Shown here in pieces: positions 34,608 through 43,586 of a DNA stretch of 64,000 bases (positions are counted from its first letter, which is position 1; every line of letters begins with the position of its first letter). Made by a program: the position numbers and the translations under genes. The notes under the pieces are model-generated. The model had not been told where the DNA came from. It worked only from the letters and a program-made list of their open reading frames with translations, and ran no database searches. Source of the DNA: Bacteroidales bacterium H3 (GTDB lineage: Bacteria > Bacteroidota > Bacteroidia > Bacteroidales > Muribaculaceae); the NCBI GenBank assembly GCA_001701135.1, contig DAAN01000019.1:137025-201024 (forward strand). The letters are read 5' to 3'.

Positions 34608-35600
34608 ATGAAACCTGTAGCTGTAATTATCCTCAACTGGAACGGCGAGAAACTGCTGCGCGAATTTCTCCCCTCGGTCATCGACAACACCGACGCAGCC
34701 ATTGCCGACGTGATTGTGGCCGACAACGGGTCGACCGACAGCTCGACGGCTCTCCTTGCACGTGAATTCCCGCAGGTGAAGGTGCTCGCGTTCAAGGAAA
34801 ATCTGGGATTCGCGGGGGGCTATAACCGTGCGCTGCGCGACACCGGCTACCGCTACACCGTGCTGCTCAACTCCGATGTGGAGACACCCGCCGGATGGCT
34901 GCGGCCGCTCCACGATTTCATGGAGGCGCATCCCGAGGCCGGAGGCTGCCAGCCCAAGATATTGGCTTACACCGACAAAAGCCGTTTTGAATATGCCGGA
35001 GCCGCCGGCGGATATATCGACCGCAACGGTTACCCCTACTGCCGCGGGCGTATTTTTGCCACCGTGGAAGAGGATTGCGGACAATATGACACCCCCGCCG
35101 AAGTGTTCTGGGCCACGGGCGCGGCGCTGATGGTGCGCACCGACCTCTACAATCGGCTCGGAGGCCTCGACGAGCGTTTTTTCGCCCATATGGAGGAGAT
35201 AGATCTTTGCTGGCGCATGCAGCTTGCCGGGTGGCAGCTGTGGTGCGTGCCCGCCAGCCACGTGTATCATCTCGGCGGCGGGTCGCTCCCGGCGGATAAT
35301 CCGCGCAAAACCTATCTGAACTTCCGCAACAATCTGTTGTTACTCCATAAGAATCTGCCCGAAGCCGATCTGCGCGCCGCCCTGCTGCGCCGCCGGCTGC
35401 TCGACACTGTGGCGTGGGCCAGATTCATCGTCACCGGCGATTTCGCCAATGCCCGCGCCATCTTAAAGGCTCACCGCGATTTCCGCCTGATGAGACGCAA
35501 CTACACCTCGCATCCGTCAAAAAATCTGCTGCGGGCCGGACGCCCCGACATCCTTACCGCATACTATCTCCGCGGCAAACACAAATATTCAGAACTCTGA
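34608..35600 (+). CDS. family 2 glycosyltransferase
   Basis: Cytoplasmic-face GT2 enzyme of the rhamnosyltransferase-like kind. The 330 residues open with VAVIILNWNGEKLLREFLPS, then VADNGSTDSST, the NLGFAGGYNRAL loop, LLNSDVE (metal-binding region) and GGLDERFFAHMEEIDLCWRM, which is the usual acceptor-site stretch. No transmembrane helix was seen. It sits 6 nt after the lipid A acyltransferase gene and 5 nt before the antiporter gene, so a role in LPS or another surface glycan is probable; the sugar is not identifiable. Confidence 0.9.
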   Translation: MKPVAVIILNWNGEKLLREFLPSVIDNTDAAIADVIVADNGSTDSSTALLAREFPQVKVLAFKENLGFAGGYNRALRDTGYRYTVLLNSDVETPAGWLRPLHDFMEAHPEAGGCQPKILAYTDKSRFEYAGAAGGYIDRNGYPYCRGRIFATVEEDCGQYDTPAEVFWATGAALMVRTDLYNRLGGLDERFFAHMEEIDLCWRMQLAGWQLWCVPASHVYHLGGGSLPADNPRKTYLNFRNNLLLLHKNLPEADLRAALLRRRLLDTVAWARFIVTGDFANARAILKAHRDFRLMRRNYTSHPSKNLLRAGRPDILTAYYLRGKHKYSEL

Positions 35601-35605
35601 CCATC

Positions 35606-37849
35606 ATGCTGCTACTCAACGCCTCCCCCAATTTCGACAGTCTGATTTCCGATCTGGCGTTTATCCTGCTCCTGGGCGCAGTGGTGACTCTGCTCTTCAA
35701 GTGGATCAAGCAACCGGTGGTGCTCGGCTACATAGTCGCCGGCTTCCTCGCCAGCCCCCATTTCGAACCGCTGCCGTCGGTCACCACTGAGGTCAACATC
35801 GAATTCTGGGCGCAGATAGGCATCATTGTGCTGCTCTTTTCGTTAGGTCTGGAGTTCAGCTTCAAGAAACTGGTCAACACGGGCGGTTCGGCAGTGGTCA
35901 CAGCCCTGGTGATAGTCTCAGGCATGATGCTTACGGGCTATCTTATAGGACGTTTACTCGGTTTCACCACCATCAACTGCCTCTTTCTCGGCGGCATGCT
36001 GTCGATGTCGTCCACCACAATCATCATCAAGGCATTCACCGACCTTGGCCTGCGACAGCGCAAATTCGCCTCGCTGGTGTTTGCCGTGCTTATCATCGAG
36101 GATCTTTTTGCGGTGGTGATGATGGTGATTCTAAGCTCCATAGCCATCAACAACACCGTGGAGGGGGGCGAAATGCTCATGTCGGTGACCAAGCTGCTCT
36201 TCTTCCTTGTCATCTGGTTTCTTGTCGGCGTGTATGTGCTCCCCTCGTTTCTCAACCGATGCCGCCGGTTTCTCAATAACGAAACCCTGCTGGTGGTGTC
36301 GATGGGTCTGTGCCTCTCCATGGCGGTATTCTCGGTGATGTGCGGATTCTCACTGGCGCTGGGAGCGTTCGTTATGGGTTCGATACTCGCCGGCACAAGC
36401 TATGCCGAGCGCATCGAATCGGTGACCATGCCGGTAAAAGATCTTTTCGGATCGGTGTTTTTCATATCGGTGGGCATGATGGTGCAGCCCGACATACTTG
36501 TGCGCTACTGGTGGCCGATACTGCTGCTTTCGGTGGTGGTCATCGCCGGCATGATACTGTTCGGCACATTCGGCATGCTCGTCACCGGGCAGCCGCTTAA
36601 GACAGCCATGGAATCAGGCTTCTCGCTGACCCAGATCGGCGAATTCGCCTTCATCATCGCCACTCTCGGCATGAGCCTGGGTGTGCTCAATCCCGAGATT
36701 TACCCTATTGTTGTTGCAGTGTCGGTAATCACCACATTCACAACTCCCTACTTCATCAAGATGGCCGACCCGGCCTATGCCCTGGTCGAGCGGCATCTCC
36801 CCGCAAAATATCACTTCCTGCTGCGGCGCTACACCACCGAGGCATCGCAGAGCGCCGGCAACGAAAACCGCCGCGAATGGGCTGCAATGCTCAAACGCCA
36901 TCTTTGGCGCATATTGCTCTACTCTGTGGTTTTAGTGGCGATCTCGCTGGTAAATTCCACCTATCTGCGCCCCATGCTCGAGGAAATCATGCCCTCGTGG
37001 AGCCGTCTGCTCACCACCGTGATCACATTGACCGTGATGTCGCCATTCCTGCTGGCGCTGCTGCTCCCCCCGACGGCCGACGGGCATAGCCAATCCAAGG
37101 CAAACACACGTTCAAGGGTTCCCCGGGTGGTGCTTGCAGTGCTCCGCATGATCATTGCGCTGGGCTTCATCGTGCATGTGATTTCCGCAAGCTATTCGCT
37201 GCGCTCCGCCGCCCTCATTGGTCTGGGAGTGTTCATCTTACTGATACTTCTGCTCAACCGCCGCCTCAACCGCTCGCTACGCCATATCGAGACGAAATTT
37301 CTTGACAACCTCAACGAGCGGGAACTGCGCCGTTCGGGCAAGAACAACAACATTGTCAGCGACCTGCACCTTGCCTACATGCATGTTGGCTATGCCTGTC
37401 CGTTTGTCGGCGAAAGGCTGAAAGAGAGCAATCTGCGCGGCAACTATGGGGTGGATCTCGTCTCCATCCAGCGCGGCGGCTCAACCATCACCATCCCGTC
37501 GGGCGACACCCGCCTGTTCCCCGGCGACACCGTGGGCGTGATCGGCACCGACGAGCAGATAGAGGCCATCCTCCCTCTGGTCGAAGCCGAGCCGCAGACC
37601 ACCGAACATGATTCGGGCAACTCCGACATCCGCCTGACATCAATACAGTTAAGCGAAACCTCTCCGCTTGTCGGCCGCACCCTCGCTTCGGCCAACGTGC
37701 GGCGCACCTACAACACCCATGTGGTGGCTCTGCGCCGCGGCGACCGGTTTATCGACCGCCCGGGGTCGCTCCCGCTCCGCGCCGGCGACCGCCTGTGGAT
37801 TGTTGCGCCCGACACCGAGACCACCACTCTCCTCGCCGGCAAAGCCTGA
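35606..37849 (+). CDS. Kef-type cation:proton antiporter with RCK_C domains
   Basis: Monovalent cation/proton antiporter of the CPA2 (KefB) family. The start at 35606 (MLLLNASPNFDSL) gives 747 residues; an upstream frame opening overlaps the GT2 gene and is not used. About 12 helices in the first 400 residues include LLFSLGLEFSFKKL and GFSLALGAFVMGSILAG, hallmarks of the family. Further helices follow, and the C-terminus carries two RCK_C/TrkA_C domains (VDLVSIQRGGSTITIPSGDT and HVVALRRGDRFIDRPGSLPL). There is no obvious NAD-binding RCK_N. Ion specificity is unknown. Confidence 0.9.
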   Translation: MLLLNASPNFDSLISDLAFILLLGAVVTLLFKWIKQPVVLGYIVAGFLASPHFEPLPSVTTEVNIEFWAQIGIIVLLFSLGLEFSFKKLVNTGGSAVVTALVIVSGMMLTGYLIGRLLGFTTINCLFLGGMLSMSSTTIIIKAFTDLGLRQRKFASLVFAVLIIEDLFAVVMMVILSSIAINNTVEGGEMLMSVTKLLFFLVIWFLVGVYVLPSFLNRCRRFLNNETLLVVSMGLCLSMAVFSVMCGFSLALGAFVMGSILAGTSYAERIESVTMPVKDLFGSVFFISVGMMVQPDILVRYWWPILLLSVVVIAGMILFGTFGMLVTGQPLKTAMESGFSLTQIGEFAFIIATLGMSLGVLNPEIYPIVVAVSVITTFTTPYFIKMADPAYALVERHLPAKYHFLLRRYTTEASQSAGNENRREWAAMLKRHLWRILLYSVVLVAISLVNSTYLRPMLEEIMPSWSRLLTTVITLTVMSPFLLALLLPPTADGHSQSKANTRSRVPRVVLAVLRMIIALGFIVHVISASYSLRSAALIGLGVFILLILLLNRRLNRSLRHIETKFLDNLNERELRRSGKNNNIVSDLHLAYMHVGYACPFVGERLKESNLRGNYGVDLVSIQRGGSTITIPSGDTRLFPGDTVGVIGTDEQIEAILPLVEAEPQTTEHDSGNSDIRLTSIQLSETSPLVGRTLASANVRRTYNTHVVALRRGDRFIDRPGSLPLRAGDRLWIVAPDTETTTLLAGKA

Positions 37850-37891
37850 GGATAATTCTACAGGCGCTGATTCATTAAAAAATAATCGCAC

Positions 37892-38260
37892 TCAATAGGT
37901 GCGCAACGGAGGGAGGAAAGCATTTTTGTGATATTCAATCCGCCTGTTATGCGCATCGCCAATCACCGCCACCACATCAAAACGGGGTGTGAGCGCAATG
38001 CGGTTCATACGGATATAAGCCTCGGCGGCACGGCTCAGAAGCGCCACTTTGCGCGGAGTCATGGCTTCGAGAGGGTCCCGGCGGTCGTCGGTGCGTGTTT
38101 TCACCTCCACAAATGCTATTTCATCTCCACGGGTGGCTATGATGTCGATTTCCAGATGGTTCATGCGCCAGTTGCGCTCCACCACGTTATAACCCTCGGC
38201 CACGAGATGGTCCACCACCTCCTGTTCGCCGAATTTACCAAGGTCGTTGTGCTCTGCCAT
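37892..38260 (-). CDS. YraN family (UPF0102) nuclease-fold protein
   Basis: A 122-residue protein of the YraN/UPF0102 family with the restriction-endonuclease-like fold. The conserved pattern is HNDLGKFGEQEVVDHLVAEGY, then LEIDIIA and FVEVKTR, providing the Asp...Glu-x-Lys set of that nuclease fold. Some relatives are linked to DNA recombination or uptake, but the role here is unproven. It converges on the antiporter gene and is divergent from dut, with a minus-strand promoter box at 38277-38284. Confidence 0.88.
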   Translation of the reverse strand: MAEHNDLGKFGEQEVVDHLVAEGYNVVERNWRMNHLEIDIIATRGDEIAFVEVKTRTDDRRDPLEAMTPRKVALLSRAAEAYIRMNRIALTPRFDVVAVIGDAHNRRIEYHKNAFLPPLRTY

Positions 38261-38276
38261 ATATAGTTGTTTTCAG

Positions 38277-38284
38277 CAAAATTA
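38277..38284 (-). promoter_or_regulatory. -7 box TAATTTTG for yraN
   Basis: Perfect TAnnTTTG on the minus strand, 16 nt before the yraN start codon. Confidence 0.6.
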
Positions 38285-38349
38285 CCGATTTTTCACCAAA
38301 CTTTCTCATTAAAATCGGTTTTAATGGCAGTAATATGCGGGAATTTTAC

Positions 38350-38357
38350 TATTTTTG
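38350..38357 (+). promoter_or_regulatory. -7 box TATTTTTG for dut operon
   Basis: Perfect TAnnTTTG 24 nt before the dut ATG at 38382, giving a leader near 20 nt. Confidence 0.6.
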
Positions 38358-38381
38358 CTTGTTAATAATGTAACTGAACCG

Positions 38382-38897
38382 ATGGACGCAGAAAACCAGT
38401 TTTCCCGACACGCCGCCGAAGAGTTTGAAATCTCTGTGAAAGAGGCCCTTGACCGAGAGGTGAAAGTCAAAATCATCAATCGCTCGCACCACCCCCTGCC
38501 TGCCTATGCCACACCGGGCGCCGCAGGCATGGATGTAAGGGCATATCTGCCCGACGGACCTGTGGTGCTCGGAAGCCTCGAACGCGCCCTGATTCCCACC
38601 GGGCTGTTCATGCAGCTCCCCAGGGGATATGAATGTCAGATACGTCCACGCAGCGGTCTGGCTCTGAAAAAGGGCATCTCGCTGGCAAACACCCCCGGCA
38701 CTGTCGACTGCGACTACCGCGGAGAAATCGGCGTGATACTGATCAACCTCTCAAAAGAGCCTTTCACCGTCAACGACGGCGAGCGCATCTGCCAGATGGT
38801 GATTTCGCGCTATACCCGCGTGGCATGGGAGCAGGTCCGGGAAATCGACGATACGGTCCGCGGCGATGGCGGTTTCGGCCATACAGGCACCAACTGA
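38382..38897 (+). CDS. dut: dUTP diphosphatase
   Basis: Hydrolyses dUTP to dUMP and pyrophosphate, keeping uracil out of DNA. The start at 38382 ([14 protein letters not shown]) follows the promoter box. The 171 residues include the five trimeric dUTPase motifs: [49 protein letters not shown], and the flexible C-terminal [10 protein letters not shown]. The N-terminal extension of about 30 residues is longer than in the shortest homologues. It begins the dut-TPR-DUF4292-EnvC group common in Bacteroidales. Confidence 0.95.
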   Translation: MDAENQFSRHAAEEFEISVKEALDREVKVKIINRSHHPLPAYATPGAAGMDVRAYLPDGPVVLGSLERALIPTGLFMQLPRGYECQIRPRSGLALKKGISLANTPGTVDCDYRGEIGVILINLSKEPFTVNDGERICQMVISRYTRVAWEQVREIDDTVRGDGGFGHTGTN

Positions 38898-38930
38898 TCC
38901 GTCACTCTCTACAAAACGATTTGACAGACA

Positions 38931-40760
38931 ATGAATCATGCATTTTTCCATAACCCTCCCCGACGAGGAAACGTGGTGTCCCCCAAAGAGGACAGAGCCT
39001 CGCGCAAAGGGCTGATATTACCTGTGTTGCTGCTGGCACTCATGATTGCGGGCCTGCCCGTAGCCGCCCTCGGGCGCAAGGAGGGGGCTCAGGCCCGGCT
39101 GGCCGAGCAACAGCGCAAAGCCGACTACATATTCATGGAAGCCGGTGCACGCAATGCTCTGAACGAGTCCGACTCATATCTGGAGCTGCTGCGTGCCGCC
39201 TACGACCTCGACACCACGCAATCGTCGGTGGGCCAGACCATCGGCTACTACCTGATGGCGCTGGCGCAGGAGGATTCCGTCATTGCCCTCAAAGGGTTCA
39301 GGATGATGCAGCGCCATTTCGACCTCCATCCCGAGGATTATTACAGCAACATATTCTACGGCATGATCAACAACACGCTGGGCAACACCGACGAGGCTAT
39401 CCGCGTGTGGTCGGTCACCGATTCGCTGAACCCCGACAAACCCGATGTGGCCATAAAACTGGTGGAAGCCCTGCAACAGAAAGGGGATTCCGCCTCGCTG
39501 GTGCGTTCGCTCGGAGTGCTCGACCGCGTGGAACGCGCCGAGGGCAACGATCTGGGCATCACATCGCACAAAATCAGGGCGTTGTTGCAGCTGCGCGACA
39601 CCGTCGGCACCATCGCCGAGGTACACTCGCTGCTACGTTCCGCTCCGAAAAATGTGGCCGCACAGATCTTTGCCGGTGACATTTTCGAGCTGCTCGGGCA
39701 GCCCGATTCGGCTCTGACATATTTCAACATGGCGTGCGCCACCGACCCCGACGACGGTACGGCGGTGTATAAACGCGCCCAATATTATCTCAGCCGGGGC
39801 GACTCCACCGCCTACGACCGCGAGATTTCGCATGCCATCGATATGGAGAATCTCGATATCCAGCCCAAGATGGCTATAATGCGCGAATATGTCTACAAAG
39901 TTCACGCCGACTCGCTCAAGGCGCCGCAGATACGCGGCATGTTCGAGAGCCTTATCAGCCAACAGCCCCATGAGCCGCAGATACGCGACCTCTACGCCTC
40001 GTATCTGGTGGTGAAGAACGATCTCCGCGGCGCACTTGAGCAGATGGAATATGCCGTGGACGGCGACTTGCACAATCCCGAACGCTGGCGCTCGATCATG
40101 AGCGTGGCATCGCAGCTCGACCGGCCCGACGAGGCGCTCCGCGAAGGCCGGCGCGCACTGGAATTCATTCCCGACGATCCGGTGGTGAATGTGCTCATGG
40201 GTGCGAATATCATGCAGGCCGAAAAGTTTACCGAGGCCATGCCCTATCTTCGCAAGGCGCTCAGGGTCACCGACCAGGAGGATCACACCGCCCGGTCGCA
40301 GATTCTCGCCTCGATAGGCGACGTGTACTATCGCCTCGAGCAGCCCGACTCAGCTTTCACTTATTACCGCGAAGCTGTGGCGCTCGACCCCGACAATCTG
40401 CTGGCGCTGAACAATTTCGCATACTACCTGGCTGAAAAGGAGACAGACCTCGACACAGCCGAACAGTACAGCGCGATCTGCGTGCGTGCCAATCCCTCCA
40501 ACGACACGGCAATCGACACCTACGCGTGGATCTACTACAAAAAGAAGGATTACGAGAAAGCGCGCCAGTGGATCGACCGCGCTCTCGAAATCGAAGCCGA
40601 CAAACCGCAGGCCGACGTGCTCGACCATGCCGGCGACATATATTTCATGAACAGGGAAGTGCAGAAAGCTGTGGAATTCTGGCAACGCGCCCTGAAGCTC
40701 GACCCCGACAACGAATTATTACCTAAAAAAATAAAGCAGCGCACTCCGTTTGTCGACTGA
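38931..40760 (+). CDS. tetratricopeptide repeat protein
   Basis: A 609-residue protein with one N-terminal hydrophobic segment (about 26-45, LILPVLLLALMIAGLPVAAL) and then TPR-type helical repeats to the end. Clear TPR-like units include TDEAIRVWSVTDSLNPDKPDV, LEQPDSAFTYYREAVALDPDN and YEKARQWIDRALEIEADKP (each shown as part of a repeat). It is probably periplasmic or anchored and used for protein contacts. It lies 33 nt after dut and 53 nt before the DUF4292 lipoprotein; in Bacteroidales this trio often recurs, suggesting a joint role in the envelope that has not been defined. Confidence 0.85.
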   Translation: MNHAFFHNPPRRGNVVSPKEDRASRKGLILPVLLLALMIAGLPVAALGRKEGAQARLAEQQRKADYIFMEAGARNALNESDSYLELLRAAYDLDTTQSSVGQTIGYYLMALAQEDSVIALKGFRMMQRHFDLHPEDYYSNIFYGMINNTLGNTDEAIRVWSVTDSLNPDKPDVAIKLVEALQQKGDSASLVRSLGVLDRVERAEGNDLGITSHKIRALLQLRDTVGTIAEVHSLLRSAPKNVAAQIFAGDIFELLGQPDSALTYFNMACATDPDDGTAVYKRAQYYLSRGDSTAYDREISHAIDMENLDIQPKMAIMREYVYKVHADSLKAPQIRGMFESLISQQPHEPQIRDLYASYLVVKNDLRGALEQMEYAVDGDLHNPERWRSIMSVASQLDRPDEALREGRRALEFIPDDPVVNVLMGANIMQAEKFTEAMPYLRKALRVTDQEDHTARSQILASIGDVYYRLEQPDSAFTYYREAVALDPDNLLALNNFAYYLAEKETDLDTAEQYSAICVRANPSNDTAIDTYAWIYYKKKDYEKARQWIDRALEIEADKPQADVLDHAGDIYFMNREVQKAVEFWQRALKLDPDNELLPKKIKQRTPFVD

Positions 40761-40813
40761 ACGCCTTTTTAGGCTCAACGCTTACGCTCTGCCCTGTCCA
40801 TCAACTGTAATCT

Positions 40814-41686
40814 ATGTTTAAATCATTCAGCACAATATTCCTTGCCGCAGCGGCGTTGCTCCTCCTGTCGCCTCTGTCGGGATGCCGTTCGCAGAAAAAA
40901 GCCGCTGAGGGCGCCGCAGGCGGCTCCACCATCGTAATCGGCGAAAACACCGTGCCGACCTATGCCGACCTCCCGACCCGCTACAACATGCTCACCTCCT
41001 CATGGACGGCATGGAACGACATGGAAATGTCGATAAAGCTTAGCATCAAATCGCCCAAGAAGCTAAATGCCGCCGGCAAAGTGTATATGAAACGCGGCGA
41101 ATGGATTTCAATATCCATGCGCATGCTCGGATTTGAGGTAGCGACGCTCTGGGTCGACGCCGACTCGGTGGTTGCCGTCGACAAATTCCACAAAAGATAT
41201 ATCAGTGAGCCGACCGCGACGCTGCTCGACGGAGCCGGCGTCACCATCACCGACATCCAGGACCTGCTGCTGGGCCGCGCGTTTTCTGTAGGCAAAGGCA
41301 CGGCACGCCCCGGCAACAGCTCACTTTTCGAGTTGGCCGAAGCAGACAACGGATGGTACATACTCCCGAAAAATCAGCCTGCCGACTACTCCTACGGATT
41401 TCTTGCTTCGTCGACCATCAATGGCCTGCGCGGCGCAGTGGTCGAGGTCAACGCCAAGACCACCGTACAGGTCTACTACGACGGCATTGCTGAAAGTCGT
41501 AACGCCGGATGGTTCGCACGCAAGGTAACGGTGGAGAATTCCGGGAAGAAGAAGATCGCCGCAACCATCGAGTGGGATCTTAACAATTCCAAGTTCAACA
41601 CCAATCTAAACCGCCGCTGCCGCATCCCCGACGATTACGAGCGCATCCCCGCATCCGCTCTGTCAGGCCTGTTAAAACAACTCTAA
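40814..41686 (+). CDS. DUF4292 lipoprotein
   Basis: A 290-residue lipoprotein: signal MFKSFSTIFLAAAALLLLSP with lipobox LSGC at about residue 24. The mature part belongs to DUF4292 and shows the LolA/LppX-like pattern of an early amphipathic beta sheet (WTAWNDMEMSIKLSIKSP, KVYMKRGEWISISMR) that may hold a lipid or lipoprotein tail. It lies between the TPR protein and the EnvC-like protein. A chaperone-like part in envelope biogenesis is a structural inference, not demonstrated. Confidence 0.82.
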   Translation: MFKSFSTIFLAAAALLLLSPLSGCRSQKKAAEGAAGGSTIVIGENTVPTYADLPTRYNMLTSSWTAWNDMEMSIKLSIKSPKKLNAAGKVYMKRGEWISISMRMLGFEVATLWVDADSVVAVDKFHKRYISEPTATLLDGAGVTITDIQDLLLGRAFSVGKGTARPGNSSLFELAEADNGWYILPKNQPADYSYGFLASSTINGLRGAVVEVNAKTTVQVYYDGIAESRNAGWFARKVTVENSGKKKIAATIEWDLNNSKFNTNLNRRCRIPDDYERIPASALSGLLKQL

Positions 41687-41705
41687 TCCAAGACATCACA
41701 CTGCC

Positions 41706-43586
41706 GTGCAAAGAATAGTCATCATTCTGCTTGCAACGCTTCTGCTGCTTATATCACCCTCGGACGCCGTCTCACAGAAGAAACGGCAAAGTTCGGCACG
41801 CACCGAGCAGACAGCCGACCGGGGGAAGAAAAAGTCGTCGAAGAAATCATCCGGAACATCATCCCGGAAAAAATCCACAAAAAAGAATTCATCTAAAAAT
41901 CAATCCTCTTCCAAAGGGAAAAAGGTGACCTCCGACCGCTCGGAAAAAGCCGTGCGCACCGACCGTCGCCAGACCGAAAAAGAGATTCAGGAGACCCGAC
42001 AGAAAATAAGGCTTAATACCCGCGAGACCAACCAGAAGCTCAATCAGCTCAATCTCGTAGAGGGCGAGATAGACAAATGCAACGGCCGAATCGCAGTGAT
42101 TTCAAGCCGCCTTGATTCCATCAATGGCCGCATGAAGAATGTGAGCGACTCTATCGACGCCCTCGACAGTAATCTCAAACGCATATCATCAAGCTACGTC
42201 AAGGCGGTGCGCCGGCAGCAGGGACGCCGGCAGCAGACCGGCGCGTTGGCATTCATCTTCTCCTCCGATTCATTTCAGCAGGCATGGCGCCGCGCACGCT
42301 ATCTGCACCAGTTCAACAAATGGCGCGAAAAACGCACGCGCGAGATAGAGGTTGCCCGCAAGGCTCTCGATGAAAAGAAACAGAGGTTGCAGGAGCTTGG
42401 CGCCGTGGCCGCTTCATCCAAAAATCAGCTCGCACAAGAGCGTTCAGGTCTGGTAAAACGCCAGGCCCAGACTAAAGCGCTTGTTGCAGAACTGCAATCG
42501 CAAGGTTCGGAACTCCAGCAAATTATGGCCGATCAGAAAGCACGCGCCGCGGCTCTGGAGCGCGAGCTTGATGCCGTGATCGCCCGGGAGACCGCCCGCC
42601 GTGAGGCCGAGCAGCGCGCACGAGCCGAGGCCGAGCGAAAGAAAGCCGAAGCTGAAGCCGAAGCCCGTAGGATTCGCGAGGAAGAGGCTGCACGCGCTGC
42701 CGCCGAGAAGGCCGCGGCTGAGGAAGCCGCACGCAAAGCCGAGGAAGCCGCACGCGCCGAGCAGGCCCGCAAGGAAGCTGAGGATCTTGCCAAAAAGAAG
42801 GCTGCCGAAGCCGCCTGGAAAGAGAAAGAGGCAGCAAAAGCACGCAAGGAAGCCAAAAAACAGGCCGAACGCGAAGAAGCCCAACGAAAAGCGGCCGAGG
42901 CCGAGGCTGCCAAGAAAGCCGCACGCGAGGCTGAAAAAGCACGCAAAGAGGCTGAAGCCCAGGCAAAGAAAGCCGCCAAGGAGCAGAAAGCTGCCGAAGA
43001 GCGCAAAACACGCGAGGAAGCCCGCAGGAAAGCCCATGCCGTTAAGCGCCAGCGCAAACCCTCCACAGCTCCGGCACCATCCGAATCCGAAGGGAGCGGC
43101 TCGGCAGGCACACTCCACACTCCGGCCGCCTCATCGAAGGCCGGTACATCGTCGGCCTCGGTTGAGACCGGTTCCCAATTCGCCGATATGCGCGGACGCC
43201 TGTCGTTCCCGGTCGCAGGGTCGTATACCATCGTGCGCCGTTTCGGCCGTCAGACCCACCCCTCGCTCCCCCATGTGCAGACCGACAATGCCGGCGTGGA
43301 CATCCAGACGACCCGCAATGCCGGGGTGCGCGCAGTGTTCGACGGCGAAGTGTCGGCTGTGTTCCGTCCCGACGGCTACAACTCGGTGGTAGTTGTCCGC
43401 CACGGCCAATACCTGACCGTCTACGCCAACCTCGACCATGTCAGCGTCTCCACCGGGCAGAAAGTTAAGGCCGGTCAGAACTTAGGCACAGTATTCTCCG
43501 ATCCCAACGACGACGGCCGCAGTGTGCTGCACTTCGAAGTGCGCAACGGCCGCGCCAAAGAGAATCCCGAGTCATGGCTGAAATGA
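41706..43586 (+). CDS. EnvC-like murein hydrolase activator (M23/LytM, degenerate)
   Basis: Periplasmic coiled-coil protein with a C-terminal LytM domain, probably activating cell-division amidases as EnvC does. The start is a GTG at 41706. Of 626 residues, 1-23 are a signal peptide, 24-85 a Lys/Ser/Arg-rich stretch, about 90-450 a long coiled coil with an Ala/Lys/Glu-rich section, and about 490-626 the LytM domain (FPVAGSYTIVRRFG to VLHFEVRNG). The usual zinc ligands are not intact: HxGxD is NAGVD and HxH is LHF, so it is likely catalytically dead. Its last 13 nt overlap the flippase gene. Confidence 0.88.
   Translation: MQRIVIILLATLLLLISPSDAVSQKKRQSSARTEQTADRGKKKSSKKSSGTSSRKKSTKKNSSKNQSSSKGKKVTSDRSEKAVRTDRRQTEKEIQETRQKIRLNTRETNQKLNQLNLVEGEIDKCNGRIAVISSRLDSINGRMKNVSDSIDALDSNLKRISSSYVKAVRRQQGRRQQTGALAFIFSSDSFQQAWRRARYLHQFNKWREKRTREIEVARKALDEKKQRLQELGAVAASSKNQLAQERSGLVKRQAQTKALVAELQSQGSELQQIMADQKARAAALERELDAVIARETARREAEQRARAEAERKKAEAEAEARRIREEEAARAAAEKAAAEEAARKAEEAARAEQARKEAEDLAKKKAAEAAWKEKEAAKARKEAKKQAEREEAQRKAAEAEAAKKAAREAEKARKEAEAQAKKAAKEQKAAEERKTREEARRKAHAVKRQRKPSTAPAPSESEGSGSAGTLHTPAASSKAGTSSASVETGSQFADMRGRLSFPVAGSYTIVRRFGRQTHPSLPHVQTDNAGVDIQTTRNAGVRAVFDGEVSAVFRPDGYNSVVVVRHGQYLTVYANLDHVSVSTGQKVKAGQNLGTVFSDPNDDGRSVLHFEVRNGRAKENPESWLK

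Noticed and set aside
33813..35270. 485-codon minus-strand frame over two plus-strand genes
   Set aside because: Antisense shadow of the acyltransferase and GT2 genes, both with clear family motifs; high GC keeps antisense frames open.
35414..35605. Upstream extension of the antiporter gene
   Set aside because: It overlaps the GT2 coding end in another frame; the ATG at 35606 gives the proper membrane start.
42600..43020. Dense repeats inside the EnvC-like gene
   Set aside because: They are codons of the Ala/Lys/Glu-rich coiled coil, not DNA repeats or a CRISPR array.
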